Shown here: piece after piece, positions 12,955 through 23,485 of the stretch
How positions within the stretch are numbered: the stretch's first letter is position 1
How the letters are laid out: each line of letters begins with the position of its first letter
DNA from: Rhabdophis nuchalis
Taxonomy: Eukaryota; Chordata; Lepidosauria; Squamata; Natricidae
Assembly (NCBI GenBank): GCA_039707465.1
Contig: CM077644.1
Span: 198,187,962-198,251,961, forward strand
Direction: 5' to 3'
Length of the DNA stretch: 64,000 nt
Position numbers and translations under genes: made by a program
Notes under the pieces: generated by a model
The model's database searches: none
The model's input: only the letters and a program-made list of their open reading frames with translations
What the model was told of the DNA's origin: nothing

Positions 12955-13245
12955 AAATATGACTTCAGCAACAGAGTGGTCAATACCTGGAACGCTCTAC
13001 CCAACTCCATTGTTACAGCATCAAATCCTCACAGCTTCAATCTCAAACTGTCTACCGTGGACCTCAGCCTATTCTTAAGAGGTCCATAAAGGGGATGTGT
13101 ACAAGCGCACCAGCATCCCTAACATCTCTGTCTCACTGTCCCCATTTATCTGTATTTACTTCCTTTGTTGATGTTTATGTTCATACCTATACTTGTTATC
13201 TTGTAAGTGTTTGACAAATAAATAAATAAAACAAATAAATACCAT
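12955..13245 (+). mobile_element. LINE 3' end: reverse transcriptase C-terminus plus tail
   Basis: Frame 12955-13089 reads KYDFSNRVVNTWNALPNS and continues to a TAA stop. The FxNRVVNxWNxLP block is the classic end of CR1/Jockey-group reverse transcriptases. It is followed by about 150 bp of 3' UTR ending in AAATAAATAAATAAAAC, a short AAAT-type tail. Everything upstream is missing, so this is a severely 5'-truncated insertion. The family differs from the CR1 and L2 copies elsewhere in the window. Confidence 0.7.
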
Positions 13246-13361
13246 CTTACCAGGAGTTCTCAATTCTATCTCAGGTTCTGCTAAGTATCACTTGTCATTT
13301 AGTTCATTGTTTCAAGAATTACATACTTTTGCAAAACATTTAAGAAAATAATAATTGATAC

Positions 13362-13643
13362 CACAGTTGCCTGTCCCAAAGGTGCTTTTTCAAGAGGCAA
13401 CTGGACTTCCAAGAGGCAACTGGACATTGCAAAACAACCACCTTAATAGCTCCCCTAATTGGCAATGCCACCCATCACATCAACAATTCACAGGATTTAC
13501 CAGCAAGGTTTGGTTTCCGACAACTGAAGTTGTCATGGTAGTGAAAAAAACAAATTAACCAGAAAGCCGAGTTGCCTCTTGAAAAAGCACCTTTGGGACA
13601 ACCATGAACAACATGACTGAGAATATCCATAGACACAATTGTC
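13362..13643. mobile_element. Palindrome-ended Penelope-like or MITE repeat
   Basis: The left end TGTCCCAAAGGTGCTTTTTC and the right TTGCCTCTTGAAAAAGCACC followed by TTTGGGACA are inverted copies of one another (13372-13411 against about 13569-13600). After the right arm the sequence CTGAGAATATCCATAG matches the end of the relative at 28.7 kb. Flanks CACAGTTGCC (13362) and CACAATTGTC (13634) agree at 8 of 10 positions, a likely decayed target duplication. The central part is unrelated to the hammerhead-like core present in the 28.7 kb relative. Confidence 0.55.
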
Positions 13644-15109
13644 TGTGTTTATAAGATATCAGTTGGATGAAATGGCAACATAGCCCTAGTGTTAGAAGGG
13701 TAGGAAGCTTCTATGGGTCAATACTCTTTAAGTGTGCCTACCATTTAGAGGTCCACCTTGATCTTCTCCAATATTTAAGTAGAATTGATTTTCTTTTCAC
13801 ACTAAAGCCACTGGGGAAAGAAAATGGTCAATCTCAGAAATGTGGATTATGAGTCCATTCTTTCCTCAATTTCCTTTCGTCAATTAAAATCAGTTCAGAA
13901 ATTGTAGAAGAGCTAGATGTTGTCTTTGATTTGTAGCTCACGGATTATCCACTGGGAAGTATCTCTAAACATATTTTATAGCTTGATAAGCAAATCTTGC
14001 TTTATGATAGAGGTATTTCTTTAAATTCTATAATGTGTACTAAGAAATCCCAGATTATTTTACATATACCCGCTACATGATTAAATTGAACACAAAAAGG
14101 GTGGGTTTTTTTTCAGTTGAGATGTCAAAACGGTCCAAAGTTTAAAAACAAACTGTCCAGTATGAATAGTATATTTCCATCACACTAAGGATCAAATCTT
14201 TATGGAAATCTCAAATGTGTTCATTGAATGGCAAATGCATGGTTCTTTTGAAATTTTTGTGGGAATCTGTGCTTAGTATTTCTACAGCTGGAAATACTAG
14301 ATTTTCTTAAAACATGCTACTCTTTGAAATGCATCACTTCAACCCACAGTCCCTGAAAGCTTTAATAAAACTCATTGTTTCTGATAATACAATTGCCTTT
14401 GTATGCTCTTTGAAAGTTCTTCTTTGCTCAGTTTTTGCTACTGAGTTCCTGCCATTTTGTAAATGTAGGAGATAAAAGAACAAGTTTTGAATTAATAGAC
14501 ATGTAAAGTACATAATGGAAAGTAGGCATGCCTCCATAGACATTATTTAGTTTTTACATCTTTTATTGCTTGAAATGACCATTAAATGCTGTAAAATAGA
14601 AGGTGATGTTATTTGCTCAGGTTAGTTTACCCTTACCATTTGTTCCTAAGCAACATCAAACATGCTATTTTTTTTTCTTTATTTGATTGATTTCTATCTT
14701 TTTTATTGGCAGAATAAAAAAGGCAATTACAATAAAAGACAACTATTCTAGGGAGGTAACATGAATAAAATGCACCACAGTTGGCAGATGTATTACTCTA
14801 AAAGAGGCAGTTGCTTAGGATCACATAACTACTAGCCAGGACCCTGCAAAAAAAAGGGGGGGAAAAGAAAACAGCTCTTAAGTTCTTTCCTGAAAGCCAA
14901 CAGACACAGGATCATATGGACTTTGTGTGTGTGTGGTGTGTGTGTATGTGTGTGGAACGGGAACAGTAGTAATACTCAAAAAGCCATCAAGAACAACAGA
15001 AAAGGCTTTTAGATCTCATAAATTAACTTAATTTTATTAAGCATGGGAACACTGTCAGATTTTCTAGGATGAGCGTAGACAATTAAAAAGAAGAAATCCC
15101 ACAAATACC
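13644..15109. other. Unique DNA with a GT repeat
   Basis: No gene or repeat family was recognised. An imperfect GT array lies at about 14924-14953 and an A/G-run at 14848-14868. Confidence 0.5.
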
Positions 15110-15580
15110 TACCATATTTTTTAAATGATAAGATACAGCTTTTCCCCCAAAAAGAGGGCGAAAATCTGGGTGCGTCTTATATACTGAATACAGCATTTTG
15201 GGCTACTGAATCCCCACCCCCTTTGCAAAAATGGACCTGCAGATGGTTTGTGAGGGCTTGTACAGTGCTCCTGAGGGCTGGGAACACAAAAACATATAAA
15301 AACAGCCCATTTCTTGCTCATTTTTGCTCTCCCAAGTCCCCAGAGCACTTTGCAGCCCTCCCAAACCATCTGCAGGTCCATTTTTACAAAGGGGGTGGGG
15401 ATTCAGTAGGCCAAAAATGCTGTATTCAGTATATAAGATGCACCCAGATTGCAAAAAAATGAGGTGTGCAGAGGGTTTGGGAGGCCTGCAGAATGCAAAC
15501 ACTTTTTTTTTCTTTTACCTCTTCAAAATCATGGTGCCTCTTATACTCCAGTGCGTCTTATAGTCCGAAAAATACGATAT
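15110..15580. mobile_element. Fold-back DNA transposon remnant (CGGACTATAAGACGCAC termini)
   Basis: The right end reads GTGCGTCTTATAGTCCGAAA followed by AATACGATA, and the left end is its decayed inverted partner TACCATATTTTTTAAATGAT. Inside, 15169-15260 and 15356-15449 are inverted copies, with shared words such as ACCATCTGCAGGTCCATTTT, TACTGAATACAGCATTTT and GGGGTGGGGATTC, so the whole element folds back on itself. Four overlapping open frames on both strands are products of this palindrome. I recognise the terminus as a widespread vertebrate non-autonomous DNA transposon but cannot name its superfamily. Confidence 0.7.
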
Positions 15581-15840
15581 GTCCTATGTTATGAAGAGCT
15601 TTACAGATGATCATTAGCACTTTGAATTGCATTTGTAAGCCAATTGATTAGTAGTAAGGTTCACAAAATAATATTACACAGCCATACTAAGGTGCACCCA
15701 CTTCACCATATTTGGGCTAGTTGTAGCTTCAGAGTGTCTTTCAAGGACAGCTTGTAATAAAGCAAGTTGCGGGAATCTGCTAATGAGGTAACTGAGGAAT
15801 GACTGACCATAAGAAGAATCTCCCAGCCTAGGAATGTTCA
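15581..15840 (-). mobile_element. Degraded LINE fragment, likely same lineage as 11.3 kb
   Basis: TTATGAAGAGCTTTACAGAT, AGCACTTTGAATTGCATTTG and GTTGTAGCTTCAGAGTGTCT recall an interspersed repeat I associate with the antisense of a squamate LINE in which a phrase ending CCAAGCCATGAAGGG precedes such words; that phrase is present at 11.69 kb. No reading frame survives. The assignment is from memory of the pattern. Confidence 0.4.
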
Positions 15841-16269
15841 GAATTTTAAAGGTCTGTTTAATATGTTGTTGTAAATTCTGGTAATAGCAACACATTTTCA
15901 TTATTTACATACTTAAATGTCAATGTTTTCCCTTCTATGAGATATGAATTTCTACTATAGTGGGTGACTGAGGTAGAAAATCCTATGCCCCAAATTAAAG
16001 TGCAAGGCTTCAAATCCACACATCTCCCATTTTCCTTAAATGGGACTAAGGGAAAAAATAATGAGTAACAGTGGCGAAAATGACTCATGGTTTTTTCCCA
16101 TCATCCATCTGGATACTACAGTGCATTTTACATGCCTGCTTTTAAAATTGTCATGCAGAAACTGCTCCAAATTGCATTAGCCCAGTTGTTGACAGTCATA
16201 TAACAGTTGAATTGGGAATGCTGTTCTGATTACCAATGTTTTCAGGAGAAAATGCAATAGGGTTGAATT
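15841..16269. other. Unique DNA, no feature recognised
   Basis: No repeat words or coding signals were recognised. Confidence 0.5.
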
Positions 16270-16920
16270 ACAATAATACAATACAATAGCAGAGTTGGAA
16301 GGGACCTTGTAGATCTTCTAGTAGTCCCACCCCCTGCATGGGCAGGAACCTTATACCATTTCAGACAAATGGCTATCTAACATCTTTTTAAAGGCTTCCA
16401 GGGTTGGGGCATTCACAACTTCTGGAGGCAAGCTGTTCCAGAGGTTAATTGTTCTAACTGTCAGGAAATTTCTCCTTAGTTCTAAGTTGCTTCTCTCCTT
16501 GATTAGTTTCCACCCATTGCTTCTTGTCCTGCCCCCAGGTGCCTTGGAGAATAGTTTGGCTCCCTCTTCTTTGTGGCACCCTCTGAGATATCGGAACACT
16601 GCTATCATGTCTCCCCTGGTCCTTCTCTTCATCAAACTAGACATACCCAGGTCCTGCAGCCGTTCTTCATATGTTTTAGTCTCCAGTTCCCTAATCATCT
16701 TGGTTGCTCTTCTCTGCACTCTTTCCAGAGTCTCCACGTCTTTTCTACATCGTGGCGACCAAAACTGTATGCAGTATTCCAAGTGTGGCCTTACCAAGGC
16801 ACTATACAGTGGCATTAACACTTCACGTGATCTAGATTCTATCCCTCGGTTTATGCAGCCTAGAACTGTGTTGGCTTTTTTGGCAACTGCTGCACACTGC
16901 TGGCTCATATTTAAATGGTT
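16270..16920 (-). mobile_element. CR1 LINE, 5'-truncated
   Basis: On the minus strand this runs from within the reverse transcriptase to the 3' tail. The tail at the left edge is AATACAATACAATAG on the plus strand, preceded by AGTTGGAAGGGACCTTGTAG, the hallmark 3' end of these CR1 copies. The coding part is described separately. It ends at about 16920, where similarity to the CR1 frame stops just upstream of the MSQQC block. Confidence 0.9.
16351..16908 (-). pseudogene. CR1 reverse transcriptase C-terminal fragment (185 codons open)
   Basis: This is the thumb and C-terminal region of the CR1 ORF2 polyprotein, which copies element RNA into DNA at the target site. Visible blocks in order are MSQQCAAVAKKANTVLGCIN near residue 1, SREVLMPLYSALVRPHLEYC near 27, LERVQRRATKMIRELE near 60, and the terminal NLWNSLPPEVVNAPTLEAFK near 158. 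It has no internal stop, which suggests a fairly young insertion. The endonuclease and the catalytic YxDD part are absent because the element is 5'-truncated. The initial Met is an internal residue of the polyprotein, not a true start. Confidence 0.85.
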
Positions 16921-17273
16921 GTTTTATCATACACAGTTCTACCTTGATTGGCTCCTCCAAACAATTCCACCCTGTTTTGTCTTTTTTACTGATCAAACAA
17001 AAAATTGCATGAAAGAGTATATGTTCTGCTGCTTGCTTTATTGAAAGAATAGATGAATTAACTCCATTGAGTTTGCAAGAATTCTGAAAAAGCAGTAGCC
17101 CAAGATCTAGATCAGACATCATTTAGAACACAATATAGATCACAGACAAACTTAGTTAATAATGTAATATACAACATATCTACAAAATCTGTTGGTGGCT
17201 ATATACTGCTAAGAGGTGAATAACCATAATGATCAGCTTTTCTGTTTCAGCCGTCCGCTACAGAATAGCCATC

Positions 17274-17420
17274 CTCTAGAGCGGGCTCTCCAACCTTGGC
17301 AACTTTAAGACTTGTGGATTTCAGCTCTCAGAATTCCTCAGCCAGTGAAGTGAAGCTGGCTGAGGAAGTCTGGGATTTGAAATCTACAAGTTGCCAAGGT
17401 TTGAGACCCCTGCTCTAGAG
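17274..17420. mobile_element. Fold-back hAT-like MITE with exact 8-bp TSD
   Basis: The element is 17282-17412, flanked by exact CTCTAGAG repeats. The left end is CGGGCTCTCCAACCTTGGCA and the right end TTGCCAAGGTTTGAGACCCC followed by TG. The two arms are inverted copies meeting near AGTGAAGTGAAGC. It is related to the copies at 1.1, 23.3, 23.6 and 42.2 kb. Confidence 0.85.
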
Positions 17421-17741
17421 CCCATAAAGTACCTTGACCTTCTGAAAGTTAGTAAAATGGACTTGTTCTTAAGACATTTGAGGTTGAAAGAAGCCACCAT
17501 CTTTGTTTTATTGTAGTATATTAACAAAGCAACAAAATACAATATCATTGTTGATTTTGGTATATTGGCTTTTTTATTTGGCACACTACCTACAGACATA
17601 GAGTCTTTGCTCTTGGACTTTCTTTTTGTCAGTACTATAATAGTTAGTTAGGTTTTAGATTTCAAAAATTCTTGATAGAGAGAAAGATTGCCTTCACCAA
17701 TTCACTCGACTTCAGCCTTGTGTTTTAAATATAAGAAATAT

Positions 17742-17794
17742 ACTATTTCAACTCTCTCTCCTTTCCCTCCCTCCCCTCTCTCTTCCTCCCTCTC

Positions 17795-17831
<37 letters not shown>

Positions 17832-17842
17832 TGTTGTTGTTG
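17742..17842. repeat. CT-rich tract followed by TG array
   Basis: Pyrimidine-rich CTC/CCT sequence (17750-17797) passes into about 15 TG units (17796-17829) and a short TTG array. It accounts for the Ser/Pro/Cys-rich open frame here. Confidence 0.9.
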
Positions 17843-17845
17843 TTT

Positions 17846-18955
17846 TAATTCTGCTATGGCACTTTATGTTTGGGAGCAACAAACTATCTTTCACGAATCT
17901 TTGAACAGACTTCACTTTTCTGTTGGTGACCTATATGGAAATGTAGAATGCTGTGTTCTGGTTGCATAAATATGCTTATTAAAATTAATCTTAATGTTCT
18001 TGTATTCATCCTTCATATATATTTTATTTTATTGTTTACTCAACTGAAATGCCTTTTGTGGACAGTACATTGTCAGCGAACATTTCCTGTACTTGTAATG
18101 ATGGAAACAAAAAAAAAAAATAGTTGTGCTTGCTTGGTTATTTTTACTTATACATGGAATATTTCCATTGCCAGTAATACGGATAAGTAATAGGAACCAA
18201 GCATCATCATGAGAGCACTGAATATGTGAACACACACACAAACACAGGGAATTTTCACTCCTTCTAAAATTCTTATAGGGGTTGAATTATTCTACCTTCA
18301 AATCAGTTTTATGATATGTGCGTGTATATAAAATTCCTCTTGGTTACCTACAGTATATTTTCTATACTCTTCTGTTCCCACCCAGAGGAAAAGCTGTACC
18401 AAGAAAAACATTTTCTCCTCTTTTTCAATTAGCCTTTCCTGCATGGTATGTTGCTGTACCATCTGGTGCTATTCATTTGAAGTGGAGTTAAGGGAGGTTA
18501 AGAGAGAAAATTTGAAAGAGGTGAAGGATGTTGATAGCTCTGCAGAATGACGGATATCAGCCTCAAGGCTATGATGCCTTGAGAGGCTCCTCCTTGAAAA
18601 GCTGGCTGTTTCACAACTCTCTTCGACACTTTCCTCCTCAAAGCCTGTTTTCTGTAGGGAAAGCATAAGGATTGCTAGCTAGATGATTTCATAGCAGGAC
18701 ATTGTAATTTCCACTGATGCGATTACTTTATTTGGAGAATATATATATATTTTCTTGATACTACATGATAACTCCCAATTGATCTTTTTAAAAATAAAAC
18801 TCACTTCATTCAGGAGAGATTTGATCAAAATAGAGGGCTGACTGCATCATGTATCTTAAGGAAGATTATATCTTTGGGTTGAACATATATTTTATGGGTA
18901 GAAAGGTCAGATTCAGCCATTGGGCTCTCCAGTGATATTGGCAGATAAGAATTCT
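17846..18955. other. Unique DNA, no feature recognised
   Basis: No repeat family or coding signal was seen apart from short A runs near 18109 and an AT dinucleotide run near 18740. Confidence 0.5.
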
Positions 18956-19175
18956 ATTGTTGTTCAAATTGTTCTGTCACTTTCAACTCATTGTGACCTG
19001 GTGGACTTCATTTCACCAAGATTATCAAAATGGCTTCTTGTAATTTCATGCTGGTGTCATCAGTAATAGTATGTTACCATCTTGTCTTCTGTCAGTCCTT
19101 TTTTTCCCAACTGACTTTCATTATTCTCAGCATCAGAGTATTCTTCAATAATTCTTGCTTTGCATTTTTGTATCC
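18955..19175 (-). mobile_element. Old BovB/RTE-like LINE fragment
   Basis: TGTTCTGTCACTTTCAACTC, ATTGTGACCTGGTGGACTTC and TCTCAGCATCAGAGTATTCT resemble the antisense of the RTE/BovB 3' coding region, which is better preserved at 61.8 kb. No frame survives. Confidence 0.45.
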
Positions 19176-19609
19176 AAAATATCCAAGATTTATCTTTATT
19201 ATTATTTTTCCTTTATAAACAACTTACACAGCCTGTTATCTAGAATCCAACTAAGCCTTCTGTCTAATTAAAAAAAAAAGAACAGCCAAATCACATGAAA
19301 TATCAAAATCTCTTAATATCCCAACTACTGTCCTCTGGAACATAAACCTTTCAGACATCAAACTTGCTCCAATCCTGCTAGCTTTGGTTAAGGCTTTAAA
19401 GACCTGGGTTAGTCATCAAGCCTGAAGCTCTGATAATATGGTTGGGTCCATTTCTTCACTGTATTTATTTGGGATAATTGTTAGTGCTATTGTTCAGTGG
19501 CTATTTTATGTTATTTATAATTTTGCTTATTTTTAATCTATTTTTATTGGTTTGCAATCCAGAATCATGTACATGAGATGGGTGCATGTGTACATTTAAA
19601 TCATCATCA

Positions 19610-19667
19610 TCATCTTCCTTCCTTCCTTCCTTCCTTCCTTCCTTCCTTCCTTCCTTCCTTCCTTCCG
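19610..19667. repeat. CTTC tetranucleotide array
   Basis: About 13 perfect CTTC units, preceded by a short ATC run. Confidence 0.95.
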
Positions 19668-21030
19668 ACCTACTTCTTTGAAGGAAATAGCACTTGATCC
19701 TATTATCTGATCAGGCATTATCCTGTATTGCTATGAGATTGAAGCCAGATTCACTCAACAAACTAAATAATCAGTATGCTAAGTTTTATGTCATATGGCT
19801 TAAGAAATGATAATCTTATGACTTCTTGATTTTGAGGACTTCAGTCACTATGCATTTCTGATAGTAGGGCAAATCTCAGGAAATCAAGCAACAAATATTC
19901 TGCCTAGTTCTGCTGTGGTTTAATGCTCGGAACTGCTGTCTTAGGTTCCATTCTTCTAAAAGTTTATTCTAGGGAGGTTGGCTTTGCAGAAACTTGGTAA
20001 TTGAAAAGTCTCCTTGCTTCTTGTTTCTTTGTTCATTTGCACATCTTTTGCAAACCAGACTTTATAGCTAGAGGAAAATAGTTTGAATCTGAGATGATTC
20101 TTTGCTTGAATGGCCACAATGACACATACTAAAGCATTCATAGCTTGAGAGGATTTTCAGATGCAAACAATTAGATGTTCTTAAACAGAAACAAACTGTT
20201 CTCCAAAGAGTCTGTGACTTTAGCAATAATAAGATCACTTACATTGACTATGTCATAGTGCAAACATTGGATGACTCTTCCTGAGTTATTAAAGGAAACA
20301 AATGTGAAGTTACAGAAAGAGAGTTTCCAGAAATCATAATTATATTTGTTAGATTTTTATTACAGCATGCAAAATAGTTCATCGTATTAAATGGTACATT
20401 TATCACTTTTGATAGATAAATTCATTCAAGTGCTATACACATTTTGTTTTGCTCATATAACTTTTTTTGTTGTATATGCATTATGGATATAAGTCAGGAT
20501 TGGGCAACTTTTCACTGATTGGGAGCTGTGATATTTTAGGGAGGTGAGAGGGATGCTTCAAAACATGTAAGAATGCTGACATGGAAATGCCAGCAAAAGG
20601 GGAAAAGATGTAACTGAATTCTTGAACACTCTTTGAGACATTCTTAAAATATTTGTTCTCTCAAGATAAATCAGTCTGAGTTTTCAACCCATTTGCTTTG
20701 ATTGTTGTGTGCCACCCATAAATGCTTTCTGTGAGATGCAGGGCTATACAAATTTGATTAATAAATAAATTTTGGAAAATAATTGGAAATGAAAATACTA
20801 TTGGCTTTTCCTTCCTAGAACTGGTTGCCCATTTCTCACTAAACATGTGCAAACATGCATCAGATTTACAGTAGTCATACACCATCCATGATGTAACTAA
20901 TGTGTTGGTGCCTGATTACTGGAGTATTAACAAATTTCCGTAAATCCTCCCTGTGTTTTGTATAGCTAGATGTTAAAAAGCAGAGCATAAATTCAGTCAA
21001 AAAACACAAAGTTATAACTTTTTTTAGCAT
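19668..21030. other. Unique DNA, no feature recognised
   Basis: AT-rich sequence without recognisable repeats or genes. Confidence 0.5.
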
Positions 21031-21036
21031 TCTATA

Positions 21037-21042
21037 AATCAA

Positions 21043-21110
<68 letters not shown>

Positions 21111-21113
21111 TCA
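21037..21113. repeat. TCTG/TCTA tetranucleotide array
   Basis: About 13 CTGT units pass into about 6 CTAT units. It sits at the presumed 5' side of the Helitron-like element ending at 21774, as TG arrays do at 26.5 and 53.05 kb. Confidence 0.95.
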
Positions 21114-21774
21114 TCAGCCAAATATTTTTTTTATTTTATTTAAATTTATATCCCGCCCTTCTCCACAGAGGACCCAGGGTGGCAAATATCACTCACTCAT
21201 CAACAATCTCCAGAACCGTAAAACTTACAAACTTTAAATTTGGCATGGATGTTCCTCTTGGCTTCTAGGTGCTCACTAAGAAAGGATTTTTTGAAATGAC
21301 TATCAGATCATTAGTATTTCATATACAGTAATTAACATGCTCTGATGCTAAGGACTTCTACTCCCACTCCCCACCTGAAAAGAACACTGTTCCAACTGCC
21401 AGTTGCCTTATATTAACACACTCTGATGCTAAGGAGTTAGATATTCTACTCCCCATCCCCACCTGAAAAGAACTCTGTTCCAATTGCCAGTTGCTTCACA
21501 TTCCATTACCTCAGTTCAAACTGGAAGAGGTTCCACTCCATCACTTAGGAACGGTCTGGGGCTCCTTACAGTACTAAATGTCCGTACCTCACCACAATGT
21601 CTATGCCTTCCACCTATGGAACTGCTTCCACACTCAAAGTGGCAGGATAAATATTTCCTTTTGTGTTTCAATCACTGACCATCACTGAGCCAACAGATTG
21701 AACTGGAGTGAACCGGATTTCTCCTGCATTGCCCAATCTCATAGTTTTGTCCCGAAGCATGGGTATCCAGCTAG
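21114..21774 (+). mobile_element. Non-autonomous Helitron-like element
   Basis: The right end reads CCCGAAGCATGGGTATCCAG followed by CTAG at 21771-21774 and then T, fitting the Helitron rule of a small hairpin shortly before a CTRR end and a T at the insertion site. The interior shares CAATCTCCAGAACCGTAAAA, CTTGGCTTCTAGGTGCTC and GGATTTTTTGAAATGAC with the element at 26.5-27.15 kb. Two near-identical blocks around CTCTGATGCTAAGGA are a local internal duplication. No Rep/helicase frame is present. The 5' end is hidden by the tetranucleotide array. Confidence 0.65.
21125..21186 (-). mobile_element. Very short L2-like 3' tail inside the Helitron
   Basis: About 60 bp reading TTTATATCCCGCCCTTCTCC-ACAGAGGACCCAGGGTGGC, identical in pattern to the 3' UTR end of the L2 copies at 41.5 and 58.6 kb. 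No coding sequence is included. Confidence 0.7.
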
Positions 21775-22490
21775 TAATATATAGTTACATAGATTTGAAG
21801 TCAACCTTTCATTTTACTGTGGCAGAAGAGTTTGAGGGCTGATTGAGTGGCCCTTGACTGTCCAATGGTTGTAATAATCCTTCACCAACTATTTGGTATG
21901 TTAAGTGCAATGATCTGACAGCATGTTTGATTGTTCATGGGAGGATATTCTAGAAGCACTGCGCCCAACTAATCAAACAGCAAGTGAGGCTCAAACTACT
22001 TGTCATCATGTCTGATAATTTTCTGATTTCTGATGGTAAAAATGAGGTACAATAGGCACCGTAGGCATCAGATCTGATTGAACAAGCTCAAGTGAAGAGG
22101 ACTAAAAGATGCACTAAGACGAATGAAATTATGCTTGACTAAGTAATTGTACAGCTATTTCAACAAGAAATTGAAATGAAAATGTGATTGCTGAGATACT
22201 TTAAGAAATGAAAGTTGACTACAGAAGAACAAACTTTTCTGTTGCAGTATAATGCGTAGTCTTTCAAAACAAAAAACAGCCCTTTTAATGTTTTGAGACA
22301 GCTATTGTATTCAGATTCAAAATATTATAAAACATAAATGTTAGAGAATGGAATGATTCTGGATACATAAATATAATGTAAACAAAAGAATGGCTATTCA
22401 GTTATTCATATATTTATAAGAAATAAGGAAAGTCATATGGTAAGTTGCATATCAAAACAAACAGTGTTTTATAACATTATTTTGTGAGAA
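21775..22490. other. Unique DNA, no feature recognised
   Basis: No repeat family or coding signal was seen. Confidence 0.5.
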
Positions 22491-22494
22491 CCAA

Positions 22495-22655
22495 TTTGAT
22501 GTATTGGTTACAAAGCCAGCTGGATGATTTTGCACCAGTCACTCTCTCTCTCTCAGCTTTAGGAAGGAGGCAATCAATGGCAAACCATTTCTGAAATCCT
22601 GCCAAGAAAATTGTAGAGATTGTTACAGGCAGTCTCCAAGAATTAGTCAGAATTT
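22495..22655 (+). mobile_element. tRNA-type SINE with RTE-like tail, partial
   Basis: AAAGCCAGCTGGATGATTTT, CACCAGTCACTCTCTCTC, CAATGGCAAACCATTTCTGA and CAGGCAGTCTCCAAGAAT match the body and tail of the SINEs at 1.4, 43.3 and 59.2 kb. The B-box region is missing. Confidence 0.65.
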
Positions 22656-23140
22656 AAAAAAAAACAGTTTTACAATCAAATATATTTAAAAGTATGGAAT
22701 TATTTTATCATTTAAAGAGTTTTAAATTCAACAGAGAGAAAGATTTTCTTTTTATTCTACACAGTAAAATTCAAAACAGGAAAAACATGCAATATGCCAA
22801 AGATTTCTATTCTGACTCCCCAAGTTTCCAATCTTTTTGTAAAAGGTATTATAGTATATTGATTTATTTATGAGGAATATATTTTCAATTTTATTCCAAT
22901 TGCTAAGTTAAAAAAAATGTTGATTTGAATCTGGGTTTTCCTGAAGATAGGCTAATACCTTAATTGCTATGACACTTGGTCTTTCTCTAATTGCCTACAA
23001 AGAAAAGCACACATTGGATGTTTGATTATTTTTATAGACTCATATTTATGAAAAAGAAAGATAAGTTAGTTGAAGTTACATTAGCAGCTGCCTGTTGAGG
23101 AAAGCTGTGGTATTGATATGAATGGTTGTAGCTCAGGGGT
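22656..23140. other. Unique DNA, no feature recognised
   Basis: No repeat family or coding signal was seen. Confidence 0.5.
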
Positions 23141-23152
23141 GAACTGTGGGGT

Positions 23153-23251
23153 CCTTGGGGCTCTCTGACCTTGGTTGTTTTCTTGCAGATATTTCATTAA
23201 CAAATTAGGTAACATCATCAGGGTAACAACCAAACTCAGAGGGCACCAAGG
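23153..23251 (-). ncRNA. Hammerhead-ribozyme-like structure in a Penelope-like repeat (candidate)
   Basis: On the minus strand, CTGATGA (plus 23221-23215) is followed by a possible short stem (GTTAC and TTAAT sides) and then GAAA (plus 23195-23192), T-A and TC ending at 23188. This is the order of the conserved hammerhead core with an NUH cleavage triplet (AUC). A single U-A pair would form the minimal stem III. The core is enclosed by a 27-nt inverted pair, 23153-23179 and 23225-23251, agreeing at 23 of 27 positions, which would form a long stem I. Type I hammerheads with tiny stem III are known from Penelope-like retroelements. Stem II is imperfect, so activity is doubtful. Confidence 0.4.
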
Positions 23252-23254
23252 ATC

Positions 23255-23416
23255 CTATAAAGCAGGGGTCTCCAACCTTTGCAACTTTGATTTGATTTTA
23301 TTTAGACTTATAAACCGCCCCCTCTCCCCGAAGGGACTCTAAGCTGGCTGGAGAATTCTGGGAGCTGAAGTCCCTCAGACTTAAAGTTGCAAAGGTTGGA
23401 GACCCCTGCTATAAAG
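23255..23416. mobile_element. Fold-back hAT-like MITE with exact TSD, carrying an L2 tail
   Basis: The element is 23263-23408 with ends CAGGGGTCTCCAACC and GGTTGGAGACCCCTG and exact flanking CTATAAAG. The right arm is intact, but most of the left arm is replaced by about 55 bp of L2 3' tail (23286-23342), so an insertion with accompanying deletion happened inside the hairpin. Confidence 0.85.
23286..23342 (-). mobile_element. Very short L2-like 3' tail inside a MITE
   Basis: Reads TTTTATTTAGACTTATAAAC-CGCCCCCTCTCCCCGAAGGGACTCT on the plus strand; the complement matches the CGAGTCCCTTCGGGGAGA tail of the L2 element ending at 57.29 kb. Confidence 0.75.
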
Positions 23417-23485
23417 GAAAGCTGCATTACCAAAATGTTCTGCAACTAATATATTTTTATTTTTTTAAAAAAATATTCCATAGCT

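Noticed and set aside
15121..15563. Overlapping frames on both strands at 15.1-15.5 kb
   Set aside because: They come from the palindromic DNA transposon; similar peptides appear on both strands because the arms are inverted copies.
16487..17044. 185-codon plus-strand frame over the CR1
   Set aside because: It is antisense to the clear CR1 reverse-transcriptase frame on the minus strand.
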